NCBI RefSeq assembly: GCF_003086295.3
Contig: NC_092048.1
Coordinates: forward strand, 43,794,222 to 43,858,221
Origin: Arachis hypogaea
Taxonomy: Eukaryota > Streptophyta > Magnoliopsida > Fabales > Fabaceae
Direction of reading: 5' to 3'
Length of the DNA stretch: 64,000 nt
This document shows positions 1 through 9,076 of this stretch, one piece after another (within the stretch, counting starts at the first letter, position 1; each line of letters opens with the position of its first letter). The notes beneath the pieces were generated by a model, which made no database searches, had not been told where the DNA came from, and saw nothing but the letters and a program-made list of their open reading frames with translations. The position numbers and the translations under genes were made by a program.

Positions 1-360
1 ACGACGGCTCTTAACAGGAAGAACCACCATCAAAGCAGGGGCAGATGTTTGCTCAGAGAGCAGACGCGATGGCAACTCTGAAAGGGAGGAGGAAAGGTGA
101 TTCTTCTCTCAGGGTTGGTGATGGTGGGAGACAGTGACGCTGCAGAGCTTCATCACTGGCGAGGATGACTGCATGCTATGGTTGGGTGAAGGTAGGGGGC
201 TGTTGGCTACAGTGAAAAAGGGATTTGGATTAAAGAATGAGGGTGAAATTAGATCAAAGAGAGGGGTGAAGGGTGAAAGTGAAATTGGATATTTAGTAGG
301 CCAAAAATGCGGCCCTTTGTTCATAACTTCCTTTGTCAATCTAGCAGAATTGTTTTTGAT
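1..360. other. unassigned flank left of the old gypsy remnant
   Basis: I recognise no gene here. Both strands carry short open frames of 76-88 codons, but their products look unlike any family I know and the frames overlap each other. The composition is purine-rich on the plus strand (GGTGAA and GGGTGAAGG runs). It may be LTR or flanking DNA of the element whose primer site lies at 729-745; the left end of that element cannot be placed. Confidence 0.3.
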
Positions 361-728
361 ATGACTATTATACATCGGTTATACATTATAACTTGACTTT
401 GGAGGTTATAAATCGGCTGTCAATAACAGTTACTCAAACAAATACCAAAACACTCAGAAATGCTATAATTCTCCATTTAAAGCATCATTACTCGGGGAAA
501 TAACCGTTACTTTTCATCTTCAAATATAAAAAAAATGGTAAGAAGATTGTTCTGATCATTGCATTCTACAAAGTCTATTATTCACTTACTAATTTGAGCA
601 TCGAAGTGCCTTTTGTAGGTACACACCCCCTTATTCCTTCACTGCTGACGTATAACTGATTCTGATGAAAAGTTTGCAGATACTTATCGGCGGACGAGCT
701 ATACACCGGCCAACTCCATAAGAACAAT

Positions 729-745
729 TGGCGCCCACCGTGGGC
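729..745 (+). other. primer-binding-site-like sequence of the old gypsy element
   Basis: TGGCGCCCACCGTGGGC starts with TGG, as expected opposite a tRNA CCA end, and sits 2 nt after a plausible LTR end (ACA at 724-726), about 55 nt before the gag ATG at 799. This is the usual geometry of a minus-strand primer site. I could not assign the tRNA isotype with confidence. Confidence 0.55.
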
Positions 746-798
746 GTTAAAATAAAAAACCTTTCTTTTTATAGGTCCCAAAACTCCCATACCTGCTC

Positions 799-848
799 AT
801 GGCTGACTTGCCTCCTCCCATACCATCCGAGCTCCTTCAGATGATAAC
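799..848 (+). pseudogene. gag of the old gypsy element, N-terminal piece
   Basis: An ATG at 799 opens a frame beginning MADLPPPIPSELLQMI, which is cut by the insertion of element A after base 848. Removing A and one copy of its 5-bp target duplication continues the same frame directly into 12360 onward (ELQQAYQHMAEENQ), which shows the two parts were one coding region. This piece carries no recognisable domain of its own. It is the N-terminal arm of the capsid-like protein. Confidence 0.75.
844..848. repeat. target-site duplication of A, left copy (ATAAC)
   Basis: ATAAC directly precedes the TG of the 5' LTR and is repeated exactly at 12355-12359 after the CA of the 3' LTR. Five base pairs is the usual staggered cut of Ty3-gypsy integrases. 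Confidence 0.92.
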
Positions 849-2576
849 TGATGAGCGGATAATTTATACGCTTTTTGGCATTGTTTTTAGTATGTTTTTA
901 GTAGGATCTAGTTACTTTTAGGGATGTTTTCATTAGTTTTTTTGTTAAATTCACATTTCTGGACTTTACTATGAGTTTGTGTGTTTTTCTGTGATTTCAA
1001 GTATTTTCTGGCTGAAATTGAGGGACTTGAGCAAAAATCAGATTCAGAGGTTGAAGAAGGACTGCTGATGCTGTTGGATTCTGACCTCCCTGCACTCAAA
1101 ATGGATTTTCTGGAGCTACAGAACTCAAAATGGCGCGCTTCCAATTGCGTTGGAAATTAGACATCCAGGGATTTCTAAAAATATATAATAGTCCATACTT
1201 TGGCCAAGAATAAATGACATAAACCGGCGTTCAACGCCAGCTTTCTGCCCAATTCTGGCGTCCAACGCCAGAAAAGGATCCAAAACCAGAGTTGAACGCC
1301 AGAAATGGCACAAAACCTGGCGTTCAACTCCACAAATGGCCTCTGCACGTGTAAAGTTAAAGCTCAGCCCAAGCACACACCAAGTGGGCTCCGAAAGTGA
1401 ATTTATGCATCAATTACTTACTCATGTAAACCCTAGTGACTAGTTTATTATAAATAGGACCTTTTACTATTGTATTAGACATCAAGGGATTGTATTTTGA
1501 TCCTGTGATCACGTTTTGGGGGCTGGCCATCTCGGCCATGCCTGGACCTACACTTATGTATTTTCATACGGTAGAGTTTCTACACTCCATAGATTAAGGT
1601 GTGGAGCTCTGCTGTTCCTCAAAGATTAATGCAAAGTACTACTGTTTTCTATTCAATTCATCTTATTTCGCTTCTAAGATATCCATTCGCACCCAAGAAC
1701 GTGATGAAGGTGATGATTATGTGTGACGCTCATCACCATTCTCCCCTATGAACACGTGCCTGACAAACACTTCCGTTCTACATGAAATAAGCTAGAATGA
1801 ATATCTCTTAGATTTCCTCATCAGAATCTTCGTGGCGTAAGCTAGAATGATGGCGGCATTCAAGAGAATCCGGAAAGTCTAAACCTTGTCTGTGGTATTC
1901 CGAGTAGGATTCAATGATTGAATGACTGTGACGAGCTTCAAACTCGCGATTGCTGGGTGTTAGTGACAGACGCAAAAGAATCAATGGATTCTATTCCGAC
2001 ATGATCGAGAACCGACAGATGAATAGCCGTGCTGTGACAGAGCATGTTAGCATATTATTCACTGAGAGGAGGGGATGTAGCCACTGACAACGGTGATGCC
2101 CTTGCATAAAGCCAGCCATGGAAAGGAGTAAGACTGATTGGATGAAGATAGCAGGAAAGCAGAGGTTCAGAGGAACAAAAGCATCTCTATTCGCTTATCT
2201 GAAATTCTCACCAGTGATTTACATAAGTATTTCTATCCTTCTTTCATTCTATTAATTATTATTCGAAAACACCATTATCAATTTATATCTGCCTAACTGA
2301 GATTTGCAAGGTGACCATAGCTTGCTTCATACCAACAATCTCCGTGGGATTCGACCCTTACTCACGTGAGGTATTACTTGGACGACCCAGTGCACTTGCT
2401 GGTTAGTTGTATCGAAGTTGTGAACCATGGTATTGGCACCATGTTCTTGGCGCCATTGCCAGGGAAAGAAAGAGCCATGAGTTTTACATAATCAAAGTGT
2501 AATCACGATTACCCGTACCAAGTTGCTCACGTTGCCAGGGATCGTTTGAGCCTGGACATCACAATTTCGTGCACCA
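849..2576 (+). repeat. 5' LTR of element A
   Basis: The LTR is 1,728 bp, TG...CA. It carries a TATA-like TATAAATA at 1449-1456, a cluster of four ~31-bp-spaced palindromes at 1225-1330, and an AAGCTAGAAT/ATTC-rich central part. By eye it differs from the 3' LTR at about 30 positions, of which roughly a dozen are packed between ~1155 and ~1225, where the 3' LTR matches the related LTRs of C and D better. Confidence 0.93.
1449..1456 (+). promoter_or_regulatory. TATA box of the 5' LTR of A
   Basis: TATAAATA lies at the same place in the 3' LTR (11227-11234), downstream of the palindrome cluster. It is the best core-promoter candidate in the LTR. The transcription start would be about 30 bp downstream, which would place the U3/R border near 1485; this is inferred only. 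Confidence 0.5.
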
Positions 2577-2582
2577 AGTTTT

Positions 2583-2600
2583 TGGCGCCGTTGCCGGGGA
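2583..2600 (+). other. primer-binding site of A (tRNA-Asp)
   Basis: TGGCGCCGTTGCCGGGGA is complementary to the 3' end of plant tRNA-Asp(GUC) and lies 6 nt after the LTR end. The same site is used by element D (minus, 60297-60314) and, with one mismatch, by C (46642-46659). tRNA-Asp priming is typical of Athila-lineage elements. Confidence 0.88.
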
Positions 2601-4416
2601 TTATTTAAGTTTGGACAACTGACGGTTCATCTTGTTGCTCAGATTAGGTAACTTTTTGTTTTGTTTTCAAAAAAAAAATTTTTCAAAAATCTTTCAAAAA
2701 TTCTTCCTTTGTTTTCGAAAAAAATAAAAATGTTTTCAAAAATATATTTTTCTTCAGAATTTTTAAGAATGAATTCTAGTGTTTCATGAAATATGTTGAA
2801 TCCTATCTGGCTGTAAAGCCATACCCAAACTACTTTGGGATTGGTATTCAACTAATCACTCCAGTCCATGTAATTATATGCTAAAGCTTGGCTGGCTATT
2901 AAGCCATGCCTGACCCTTTGATTGGAGCTTTAAGACTAACATGGCAAGATTCCTGGAATTCATATTAAAAATTTTGAAATCCTTATTTTTATTTTTCACA
3001 ATAATTTTCGAAAAAAAAATTAAAAGAAAATACAAAAAAAAATTTAGAAAATCATAAAAATAAAAAATATTTCATGTTTCTTGTTTGAGTCTTGAGTCAT
3101 GTTATAAGTTTGGTGTCAATTGCATGTGCATCTTGCATTTTTCAAAAATTTCATGCATTCATAGTGTTCTTCATGATCTTCAAGTTGTTCTTGGTAAGTC
3201 TTCTTGTTTGATCTTGATGATTTTTTTGTTTTGTGTTGTTTAGTGTTTTTCATATGCATTCTTGAATTCTTAGTGTCTAAGCATTAAAGAATTCTAAGTT
3301 TGGTGTCTTGCATGTTTTTTTTGCATTAAAAATTTTTTCAAAAATGTGTTCTTGATGTTCATCATGATCTTCATAGTGTTCTTGGTGTTCATCTTGACAT
3401 TCATAGCATTCTTGCATGCATTCATTGTTTTGATCCAAAATTTTCATGCATTGAGTCTTTTTCATGTTTTTTCTCTTTCATCATAAAAATTCAAAAATCA
3501 AAAAAATATCTTTCCCTTTTTCTCTCTTAAAATTTCAAAAATTAGATTTGACTTTTTCAAAAATTTTTAAAATCTAGTTGTTTTCATGAGTCAAATCAAA
3601 TTTTCAATTTGAAAATCTTATCTTTTTCAAAATCTTTTTCAAAAATCAAATCTTTCTCATTTTTTTTAGTTATTTTCGAAAATTCTAAAAATATTTTTCA
3701 AAAATCTTTTTCTTAATTTTACATCAAATTTTCGAAAATAACAATAACAATTAATGTTTTGATTCAAAAATTTCAAGTTTGTTACTTGCTTGTTAAGAAA
3801 GATTCAAACTTTGAGTTCTAGAATCATATCTTGTGATTTCTTGTGAATCAAGTCATTAATTGTGATTTTAAAAATCAAATCTTTTCAAAAATATCTTCTT
3901 ATCTTATCTTTTTTAAAAATGTGATTTCAAAATATCTTTTCTAACTTCTTATATTCTTATCTTTTCAAAATTGATTTTCAAATTTTGTTTCAACTAACTA
4001 ACTAACTTTTTGTTTGTTTCCTATCTTTTTCAAAACCACCTAACTAACACTCTCTCTCTAATTTTCGAAAATATCTTCCCCCTTTTTCAAAATTTCTTTT
4101 TAATTAACTAATTATTTTATTTTTATTTTTTATTTGAATTTTCGAAAAAAAACCACTAACCTTTTTCAAAAACTATTTTCGAAAATCACTAACTCTTTTT
4201 CAAAAATAATTTTTGAAAATTCTCTCATTCTCTCATCTCCTTCTATTTGTTTATTCATCTACTAACACTTCTCTTCATCTCACATCTCTACTCTCCTCAC
4301 AAATGTGTTTCTGTCCTTACATTACACCCATATCCCTTTTCTTCTACTAACAATAAGGAACCTCTTTACTGTGACATAGAGGATTCCTCTTCTTTTCTTT
4401 TTCTCTCCTCTTTCTT
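2601..4416 (+). other. AT-rich untranslated leader of A
   Basis: About 1.8 kb without a credible coding frame lies between the primer site and the gag ATG at 4417. It is built from poly-T/poly-A runs and recurring CAAAAATC, TTTTCGAAAA and CTTTTTCAAAA words. Two exact copies of TAAGTTTGGTGT occur at 3105-3116 and 3295-3306. Around 2810-2950 a degenerate tandem pair (GGCTGTAAAGCCATACC and GGCTATTAAGCCATGCC) is seen. Long leaders are usual in this lineage. Confidence 0.7.
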
Positions 4417-4457
4417 ATGAGCAGGGACAGAAAAAAAGGCATTCTTGTTGGCTCAAT
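4417..4457 (+). pseudogene. start of gag of A, cut by the solo LTR
   Basis: An ATG at 4417 opens MSRDRKKG..., after which the solo LTR begins at 4458. The sequence resumes at 6156 (PEPERTLKRK...). A run of seven or eight A residues at 4430-4438 appears to put this start out of frame with the downstream gag, so both a frameshift and the insertion separate the start from the body. Confidence 0.55.
4453..4457. repeat. target-site duplication of the solo LTR (TCAAT)
   Basis: TCAAT immediately precedes the insert and recurs exactly at 6151-6155, fixing both ends of the solo LTR at 4458 and 6150. Confidence 0.82.
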
Positions 4458-4800
4458 TGCAAAATCTAAATGAGAGGTTGAAGATCTCAGGAGCTCAATG
4501 AGACTAGAAAACAAGTCTAGATCTCAATCCCTTCCTTGATCCAACAGCAAACAGATTGAAGAAGAAATAGAGATGAAAGCAGTAAAGAGAGCTTTGATTC
4601 AAATCACAATTCAGTGAAATTATGCAGACAAGCAAACAGAGAGAATTTCCAAGGTGAGATTGAAACAGAATTTCTTCAATTCTCAACCCAAGATTCAAAA
4701 CAAAAAGGAAAAACTAAAAGAGAGAGCTCTCTAATCCTAATGCTCCCTCGTGGAGCCAGCCTCTCTGATGGAGCTCCCCTCTAATGAGATGGAATTGATG

Positions 4801-4811
4801 CCTTTATATAG
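4801..4811 (-). promoter_or_regulatory. TATA box of the solo LTR (minus strand)
   Basis: The minus strand reads CTATATAAAGG. Transcription from it would run leftwards into the leader of A, antisense to it. Whether it is active cannot be told from the sequence. Confidence 0.45.
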
Positions 4812-5198
4812 ACTTTTTACAAATGAAAATGAAAATGAAATTGAAATTAAAAACAAATTACAATTGAATAAAATTCCTAATCTAGCTTCTCTATGTGCCT
4901 TTGAGTGATGGTAATGGGCTTAGCTTGCTTTGGATTTGAGGAAGAATGGATCTGGATGGCCTTGATGGAATTGGGATCATTCACGTTTGAGTCAACGTTT
5001 GAGGCAAACGTTGACTCAAACATCTTGTAATGGCATGATACAGAATGGGGGTTTGTTGTCACTCACGTTTGAGTTCACGTTTGAGGTCAAACGTGAGCTC
5101 AAACGTTAAGTCCTCCAGGGTGTGTTTTTGAAGTTCAAGTCTTGGGACGCTTCTTTGTCCTCTTGTCAACGTTGCCAATTTCATGCTCACTATAGACT

Positions 5199-5695
5199 AT
5201 TATATATGGTTGGAAAGCTTTGAATGTCAGCTTTCCAACGCAACTGGAATCACCTCAATTGGACATCTACAACTCAAGTTATGCTCCATTGAAGGGGACA
5301 GGGTCGTTGGCCTTGGTGTGCAACGTTTGAGGCGACGTTTGCCTCAAACGTGGACGAAAACGTCAGGTTTTGGAGGCTCAAATGCATTGTCCACCCCATA
5401 CTATTATATATTGTTGGAAAGCCCTGAATGTCTACTTTCCAATGCCATTGGAAGCGCATCATTTGGAGCTCCACAGCTCGAGTTATACTCCGTCGAAGGT
5501 GTAGAGGTCAGTTGGCCTCACTGCAGGTTGCCACCATGTTCGTTTATGCACATTTCGGAGCAGTTTTCTCCCTCAATTTTAGTGTCCACCATGCAGTGCC
5601 ATATATGCTTGGAAAGCTCTCGATTCCTACTTTCCATTGCTTTTTGAATCACCTCATTTGGAGCTCTGTAGCTCAAGTTATTCTTGTTGGAAGTA
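5199..5695. repeat. three degenerate tandem units inside the solo LTR
   Basis: Units near 5199-5290, 5399-5495 and 5600-5695 share the order TATATAT..TTGGAAAGC, then CTTTCCA..GC, then CATTTGGAGCTC..AGCTCAAGTTAT. The same word order is found in the LTRs of D (for example 61520-61600), so this block is a distant relative of the reverse strand of the A/C/D LTR U3 region, here amplified threefold. Confidence 0.65.
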
Positions 5696-6155
5696 TGCCC
5701 CTTCATGCTATTTGGCGCCAACGTTTGACCTCACGTTTGAGGCAAACGTTGGCTCAAACATTGCTGCCTCCAGGGATGCCATTTCTCTTGGTATTCCTTA
5801 GCCAACGTTTGACCTCACGTTTGAGGCAAACGTTGGCGCAAACGTTGAGCTCCTGGGTGGCTGTGCTGATGAAGCTTCCTTGATTTGGTCATGGGCCACG
5901 CTTTTAAAAGCGTGGTCTAAGGCTCCAAAGTGTGCTCCAACTTCAAAGTGTGCCCAAAATTCCTCTTTTCTTCTTTTTAGCTTATTTTGTGCTCTTTTTG
6001 CTTCTTTTTCTTCTTATTTCCTACAAAGTTTATCAAATCAAAAGATCAAAGAAATATACCATTTAAGCACCAAAGAATGCAATATTTAAGCACTAATCAT
6101 AAATTTCTTGTATGAAAAAGCATAGAAAAACATAACATGATGACATGTCATCAAT

Positions 6156-8375
6156 CCAGAACCTGAAAGGACTCTGAAAAGGAAACTAAGAGAAGCTAAA
6201 TTACAACAATCCAGAGACAACTTGATTGAAAATTTCGAACAAGTAAAGGAGATGGCAGCCGAACCCAACAACAATGCAAGGAGAATGCTTGGTGACTTTA
6301 CTGCACCAAATTCCAATTTACATGGAAGAAGCATCTCCATTCCTGCCATTGGAGCAAACAACTTTGAGCTGAAACCTCAATTAGTTTCTCTGATGCAGCA
6401 GAACTGCAAGTTTCATGGACTTCCATCTGAAGATCCTTTTCAGTTCTTAACTGAATTCTTGCAGATATGTGATACTGTAAAGACTAATGGAGTAGATCCT
6501 GAAGTCTACAGGCTCATGCTTTTCCCTTTTGTTGTAAGAGACAGAGCTAGACTCTGGTTGGATTCTCAACCTAAGGATAGCCTGAACTCATGGGATAAGC
6601 TGGTCAAGGCTTTCTTAGCCAAGTTCTTTCCTCCTCAAAAGCTTAGTAAGATTAGAGTGGACGTTCAGACCTTCAGACAGAAAGAAGGTGAATCCCTCTA
6701 TGAAGCTTGGGAGAGATACAAAGAACTGACCAAAAAGTGTCCTACTGACATGCTTTCAGAATGGACCATCCTGGATATCTTCTATGATGGTCTGTCTGAC
6801 TTAGCTAAAATGTCATTGGATACTTCTGCAGGTGGATCCATACACCTAAAGAAAACGCCTGCAGAAGCTCAAGAACTCATTGACATGGTTGCTAATAACC
6901 AGTTCATGTACACTTCTGAGAGGAATCCTGTGAGTAATGAGACGCCTATGAAGAAGGGAGTTCTTGAGGTTGATACTCTGAATGCCATATTGGCTCAGAA
7001 CAAAATATTGACTCAGCAAGTCCATATGATTTCTCAGAGTCTGAATGGAGTGCAAGCTGCATCCAACAGTACTCAAGAGGCCTCTTCTGAAGAAGAAGCT
7101 TATGATCCTGAGAACCCTGCAATAGCAGAAGTAAATTATTTAGGTGAACCTTATGGAAACACCTATAACTCATCATGGAGAAATCATCCAAATTTCTCAT
7201 GGAAGGATCAAAAGCCTCAACAAGGCTTTAATAATGGTGGAAGAAACAGGTTTAGCAATAGCAAGCCTTTTCCATCATCAACTCAGCAACAGACAGAGAA
7301 CTCTGAACAAAATACTTCTAATTTAGCAAACTTAGTCTCTGATCTGTCCAAGGCCATTGTAAGTTTCATGAATGAAGCAAGGTCTTTCATTAGAAATTTG
7401 GAAGCACAAGTGGGCCAGCTGAGTAAAAGGATCACTGAAATCCCTCCTAGCACTCTCCCAAGCAATACAGAAGAGAATCCAAAAGGAGAGTACAAGGCCA
7501 TTGACATAAGCACCATGGCCGAACCTGTAAGGGAAGGAGAGGACGTGAATCCCAAGGAGGAAGACCTCCTGGGACGTCCAGTGATCAATAAGGAGCTTCC
7601 CTCTGAGGAACCAAAGGACTCTGAGGCTCATCTAGAGACCATAGAGATTCTATTGAACCTCCTTATGCCATTCATGAGCTCTGATCAGTATTCCTCTTCT
7701 GAAGAGAATGAGGATGTTACTGAAGAGAAAACTGCCAAGTTTCTTGGTGCAATCATGAAGCTGAATGCCAAATTATTTGGCATTGATACTTGGGAAGTTG
7801 AACCTCCCTTGTTCATCAATGAACTAAGTGATCTGGATCAACTGACATTGCCTCAGAAGAGACAGGATCCTGGAAAGTTCTTAATACCTTGTACTATAGG
7901 CACCATGATCTTTAAGGCTCTGTGTGACCTTGGTTCAGGGATAAACCTCATGCCCCTCTCTGTAATAGAGAAACTGGAAATCTATGGGGTGCAAGATGCT
8001 AAAATCTCTTTAGAGATGGCAGATAGCTCAAGAAAACAGGCTTATGGACAAGTAGAGGATGTATTAGTAAAGGTTGAGGGCCTTTACATCCCTACTGATT
8101 TCATAGTCTTGAATACTGGAAAGGAAGAGGATGAATCCATCATCCTAGGAAGACCTTTCCTAGCCACAGCAAGAGCTGTGATTGATGTGGACAGAGGAGA
8201 ATTAGTCCTTCAACTAAATGAGGACAACCTTGTGTTTAAAACTCAAGGATCTCTCTCTGCAACCATGGAAAGGAAGCATGAGAAGCTTCTCTCACTACAG
8301 AGTCAAACAGAGCCCCCACAGTCAAACTCTAAGTTTGGTGTTGGGGAGTTTCAACTATGCTCTGAACATCTGTGA
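6156..8375 (+). CDS. gag-protease of element A (Athila-like), no pol
   Basis: This is one open frame of about 740 codons, the body of gag fused to a protease-like domain. It has no ATG at its head because the true start (4417) was separated by the solo LTR; the first in-frame ATG is at 6252. Residues of the capsid-type retrotransposon gag domain are evident: FLQICDTVKTNGV, ARLWLDSQP, WDKLVKAFLAKFFPP, then SLYEAWERYKEL and LDIFYDGL. A Gln/Ser/Glu-rich linker (roughly 7080-7770) follows. The retropepsin-like part shows LCDLGSGINLMP, where the usual D-S/T-G active site reads D-L-G, as in Athila proteins, and later [16 protein letters not shown]. The frame stops at 8373-8375, where RT would normally follow. 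It probably packages its own RNA but needs enzymes in trans. Confidence 0.85.
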   Translation, partial: PEPERTLKRKLREAKLQQSRDNLIENFEQVKEMAAEPNNNARRMLGDFTAPNSNLHGRSISIPAIGANNFELKPQLVSLMQQNCKFHGLPSEDPFQFLTEFLQICDTVKTNGVDPEVYRLMLFPFVVRDRARLWLDSQPKDSLNSWDKLVKAFLAKFFPPQKLSKIRVDVQTFRQKEGESLYEAWERYKELTKKCPTDMLSEWTILDIFYDGLSDLAKMSLDTSAGGSIHLKKTPAEAQELIDMVANNQFMYTSERNPVSNETPMKKGVLEVDTLNAILAQNKILTQQVHMISQSLNGVQAASNSTQEASSEEEAYDPENPAIAEVNYLGEPYGNTYNSSWRNHPNFSWKDQKPQQGFNNGGRNRFSNSKPFPSSTQQQTENSEQNTSNLANLVSDLSKAIVSFMNEARSFIRNLEAQVGQLSKRITEIPPSTLPSNTEENPKGEYKAIDISTMAEPVREGEDVNPKEEDLLGRPVINKELPSEEPKDSEAHLETIEILLNLLMPFMSSDQYSSSEENEDVTEEKTAKFLGAIMKLNAKLFGIDTWEVEPPLFINELSDLDQLTLPQKRQDPGKFLIPCTIGTMIFKALCDLGSGINLMPLSVIEKLEIYGVQDAKISLEMADSSRKQAYGQVEDVLVKVEGLYIPTDFIVLNTGKEEDESIILGRPFLATARAVIDVDRGELVLQLNEDNLVFKTQGSLSATMERKHEKLLSLQSQTEPPQSNSKFGVGEFQLCSEHL

Positions 8376-8411
8376 GGCTCCATGAGAGCCCACTGTCAAG
8401 CTATTGACATT

Positions 8412-8440
8412 AAAGAAGCGCTTGTTGGGAGGCAACCCAA
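8412..8440 (+). ncRNA. conserved post-coding hairpin of A
   Basis: GAAGCGCTTG is followed by the hairpin TTGGGAGGCAACCCAA (stem TTGGG/CCCAA, loop AGGCAA), 37 nt after the stop codon. Element D has the same feature just after its pol (54153-54182, minus), with stem CTGGG/CCCAG: a T-A pair swapped for C-G. The loop sequence is identical. The covariation argues for a conserved RNA structure, function unknown. Confidence 0.55.
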
Positions 8441-8583
8441 TGTTTATTTATCTAACTCTATTATTTTTGTTTTTCATGTTTTCTTAGGTTAATGATCATG
8501 TGGAGTCACAAAATAAACAAAAAAATTAAAAACGGATTCAAAAATAGCAGAAGAAAAATCACACCCTGGAGGAAGCATCTGCC

Positions 8584-8757
8584 TGGCGTTCAACGCCAGA
8601 ACAGAGCATGGTTCTGGCGCTGAACGCCCAAAATGGGCAGCATCCTGGCGCTGAACGCCCAGAACAAGCATGGTTCTGGCGTTCAACGCCAGAAATGGCA
8701 ACAAATGGGCGTTGAACGCCCAAAATGGGCACCAACCTGGCGCTGAACGCCCAGAGT
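8584..8757 (+). repeat. array of six ~31-bp-phased palindromes in A
   Basis: Six units start at 8584, 8615, 8646, 8677, 8706 and 8738 (spacing 29-32 bp). Each holds a near-palindrome of the type TGGCGTTCAACGCCA or TGGGCGTTGAACGCCCA, separated by ~14 bp of AAATGGGC/AGCATGGTT-type spacer. It lies between gag-protease and the third ORF. It looks superficially like a CRISPR array but lies in a plant retrotransposon, and the palindromes also occur in LTRs. Confidence 0.85.
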
Positions 8758-9002
8758 TGTGTGCAAGGGCATTTTACATGCCTAATGGGTGCAGGGATGT
8801 AAATCCTTGACACCTCCGGATCTGTGGACACCACAGGATCATCTCAGGATCTGTGAATCTCACAGGATCCCCACCCACCTCACCCCCTCTCTCTCTCCAT
8901 TCATGATCATCCCTTCTGTTCTCCATTCACCATTCACATCCATACACACCTTCCCCCTCCTCTCCATATCTTCTTCTTCTTCTTCTATTATTCTTTCTTC
9001 TT

Positions 9003-9037
9003 TTGCTCGAGGACGAGCAACATTCTAAGTTTGGTGT
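9003..9037 (+). promoter_or_regulatory. 35-nt hairpin module of A, upstream copy
   Basis: TTGCTCGAGGACGAGCAA (stem TTGCTCG/CGAGCAA, loop AGGA), then exactly 5 nt, then TAAGTTTGGTGT, 39 nt before the ATG of the third ORF remnant. Its sister copy lies at 10590-10624, and element D has two equivalents (53303-53337 and 51086-51120, minus). Here the last-but-one stem pair is C-G, where the three others have T-A. Confidence 0.7.
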
Positions 9038-9076
9038 GGTAAAAGCATAGCTTTTTTTGGTTTTCCATAACCATTA

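Larger units (their letters stand above)
4458..6150 (-). mobile_element. solo LTR of a different family, inserted in A
   Basis: This 1,693-bp insert sits in the first codons of gag of A and is flanked by a perfect 5-bp duplication TCAAT (4453-4457 and 6151-6155). On the minus strand it starts TGACATGTCATC and ends TTTTGCA, so TG...CA. A minus-strand TATA box (CTATATAAAGG, 4801-4811) supports an LTR read leftwards. There is no primer site, no coding sequence and no second LTR, so it is a solo LTR left by recombination between the ends of a full element. Its centre (4981-5850) holds three degenerate ~200-bp repeats and several CGTTTGAG-type inverted repeats. Confidence 0.85.

Noticed and set aside
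134..375. small genes on both strands near the left end
   Set aside because: Two overlapping opposite-strand frames of under 90 codons, with no recognisable domain.
5183..5883. coding frames of 150 codons on the plus strand
   Set aside because: They lie in the solo LTR and are made of its degenerate repeats; no protein family resemblance.
8584..8757. CRISPR-like regular repeat array
   Set aside because: The regular ~31-bp palindromes look CRISPR-like, but this is a plant retrotransposon, no cas genes are present, the repeat is shorter and more variable than a CRISPR repeat, and the same units occur in LTRs and in coding sequence.
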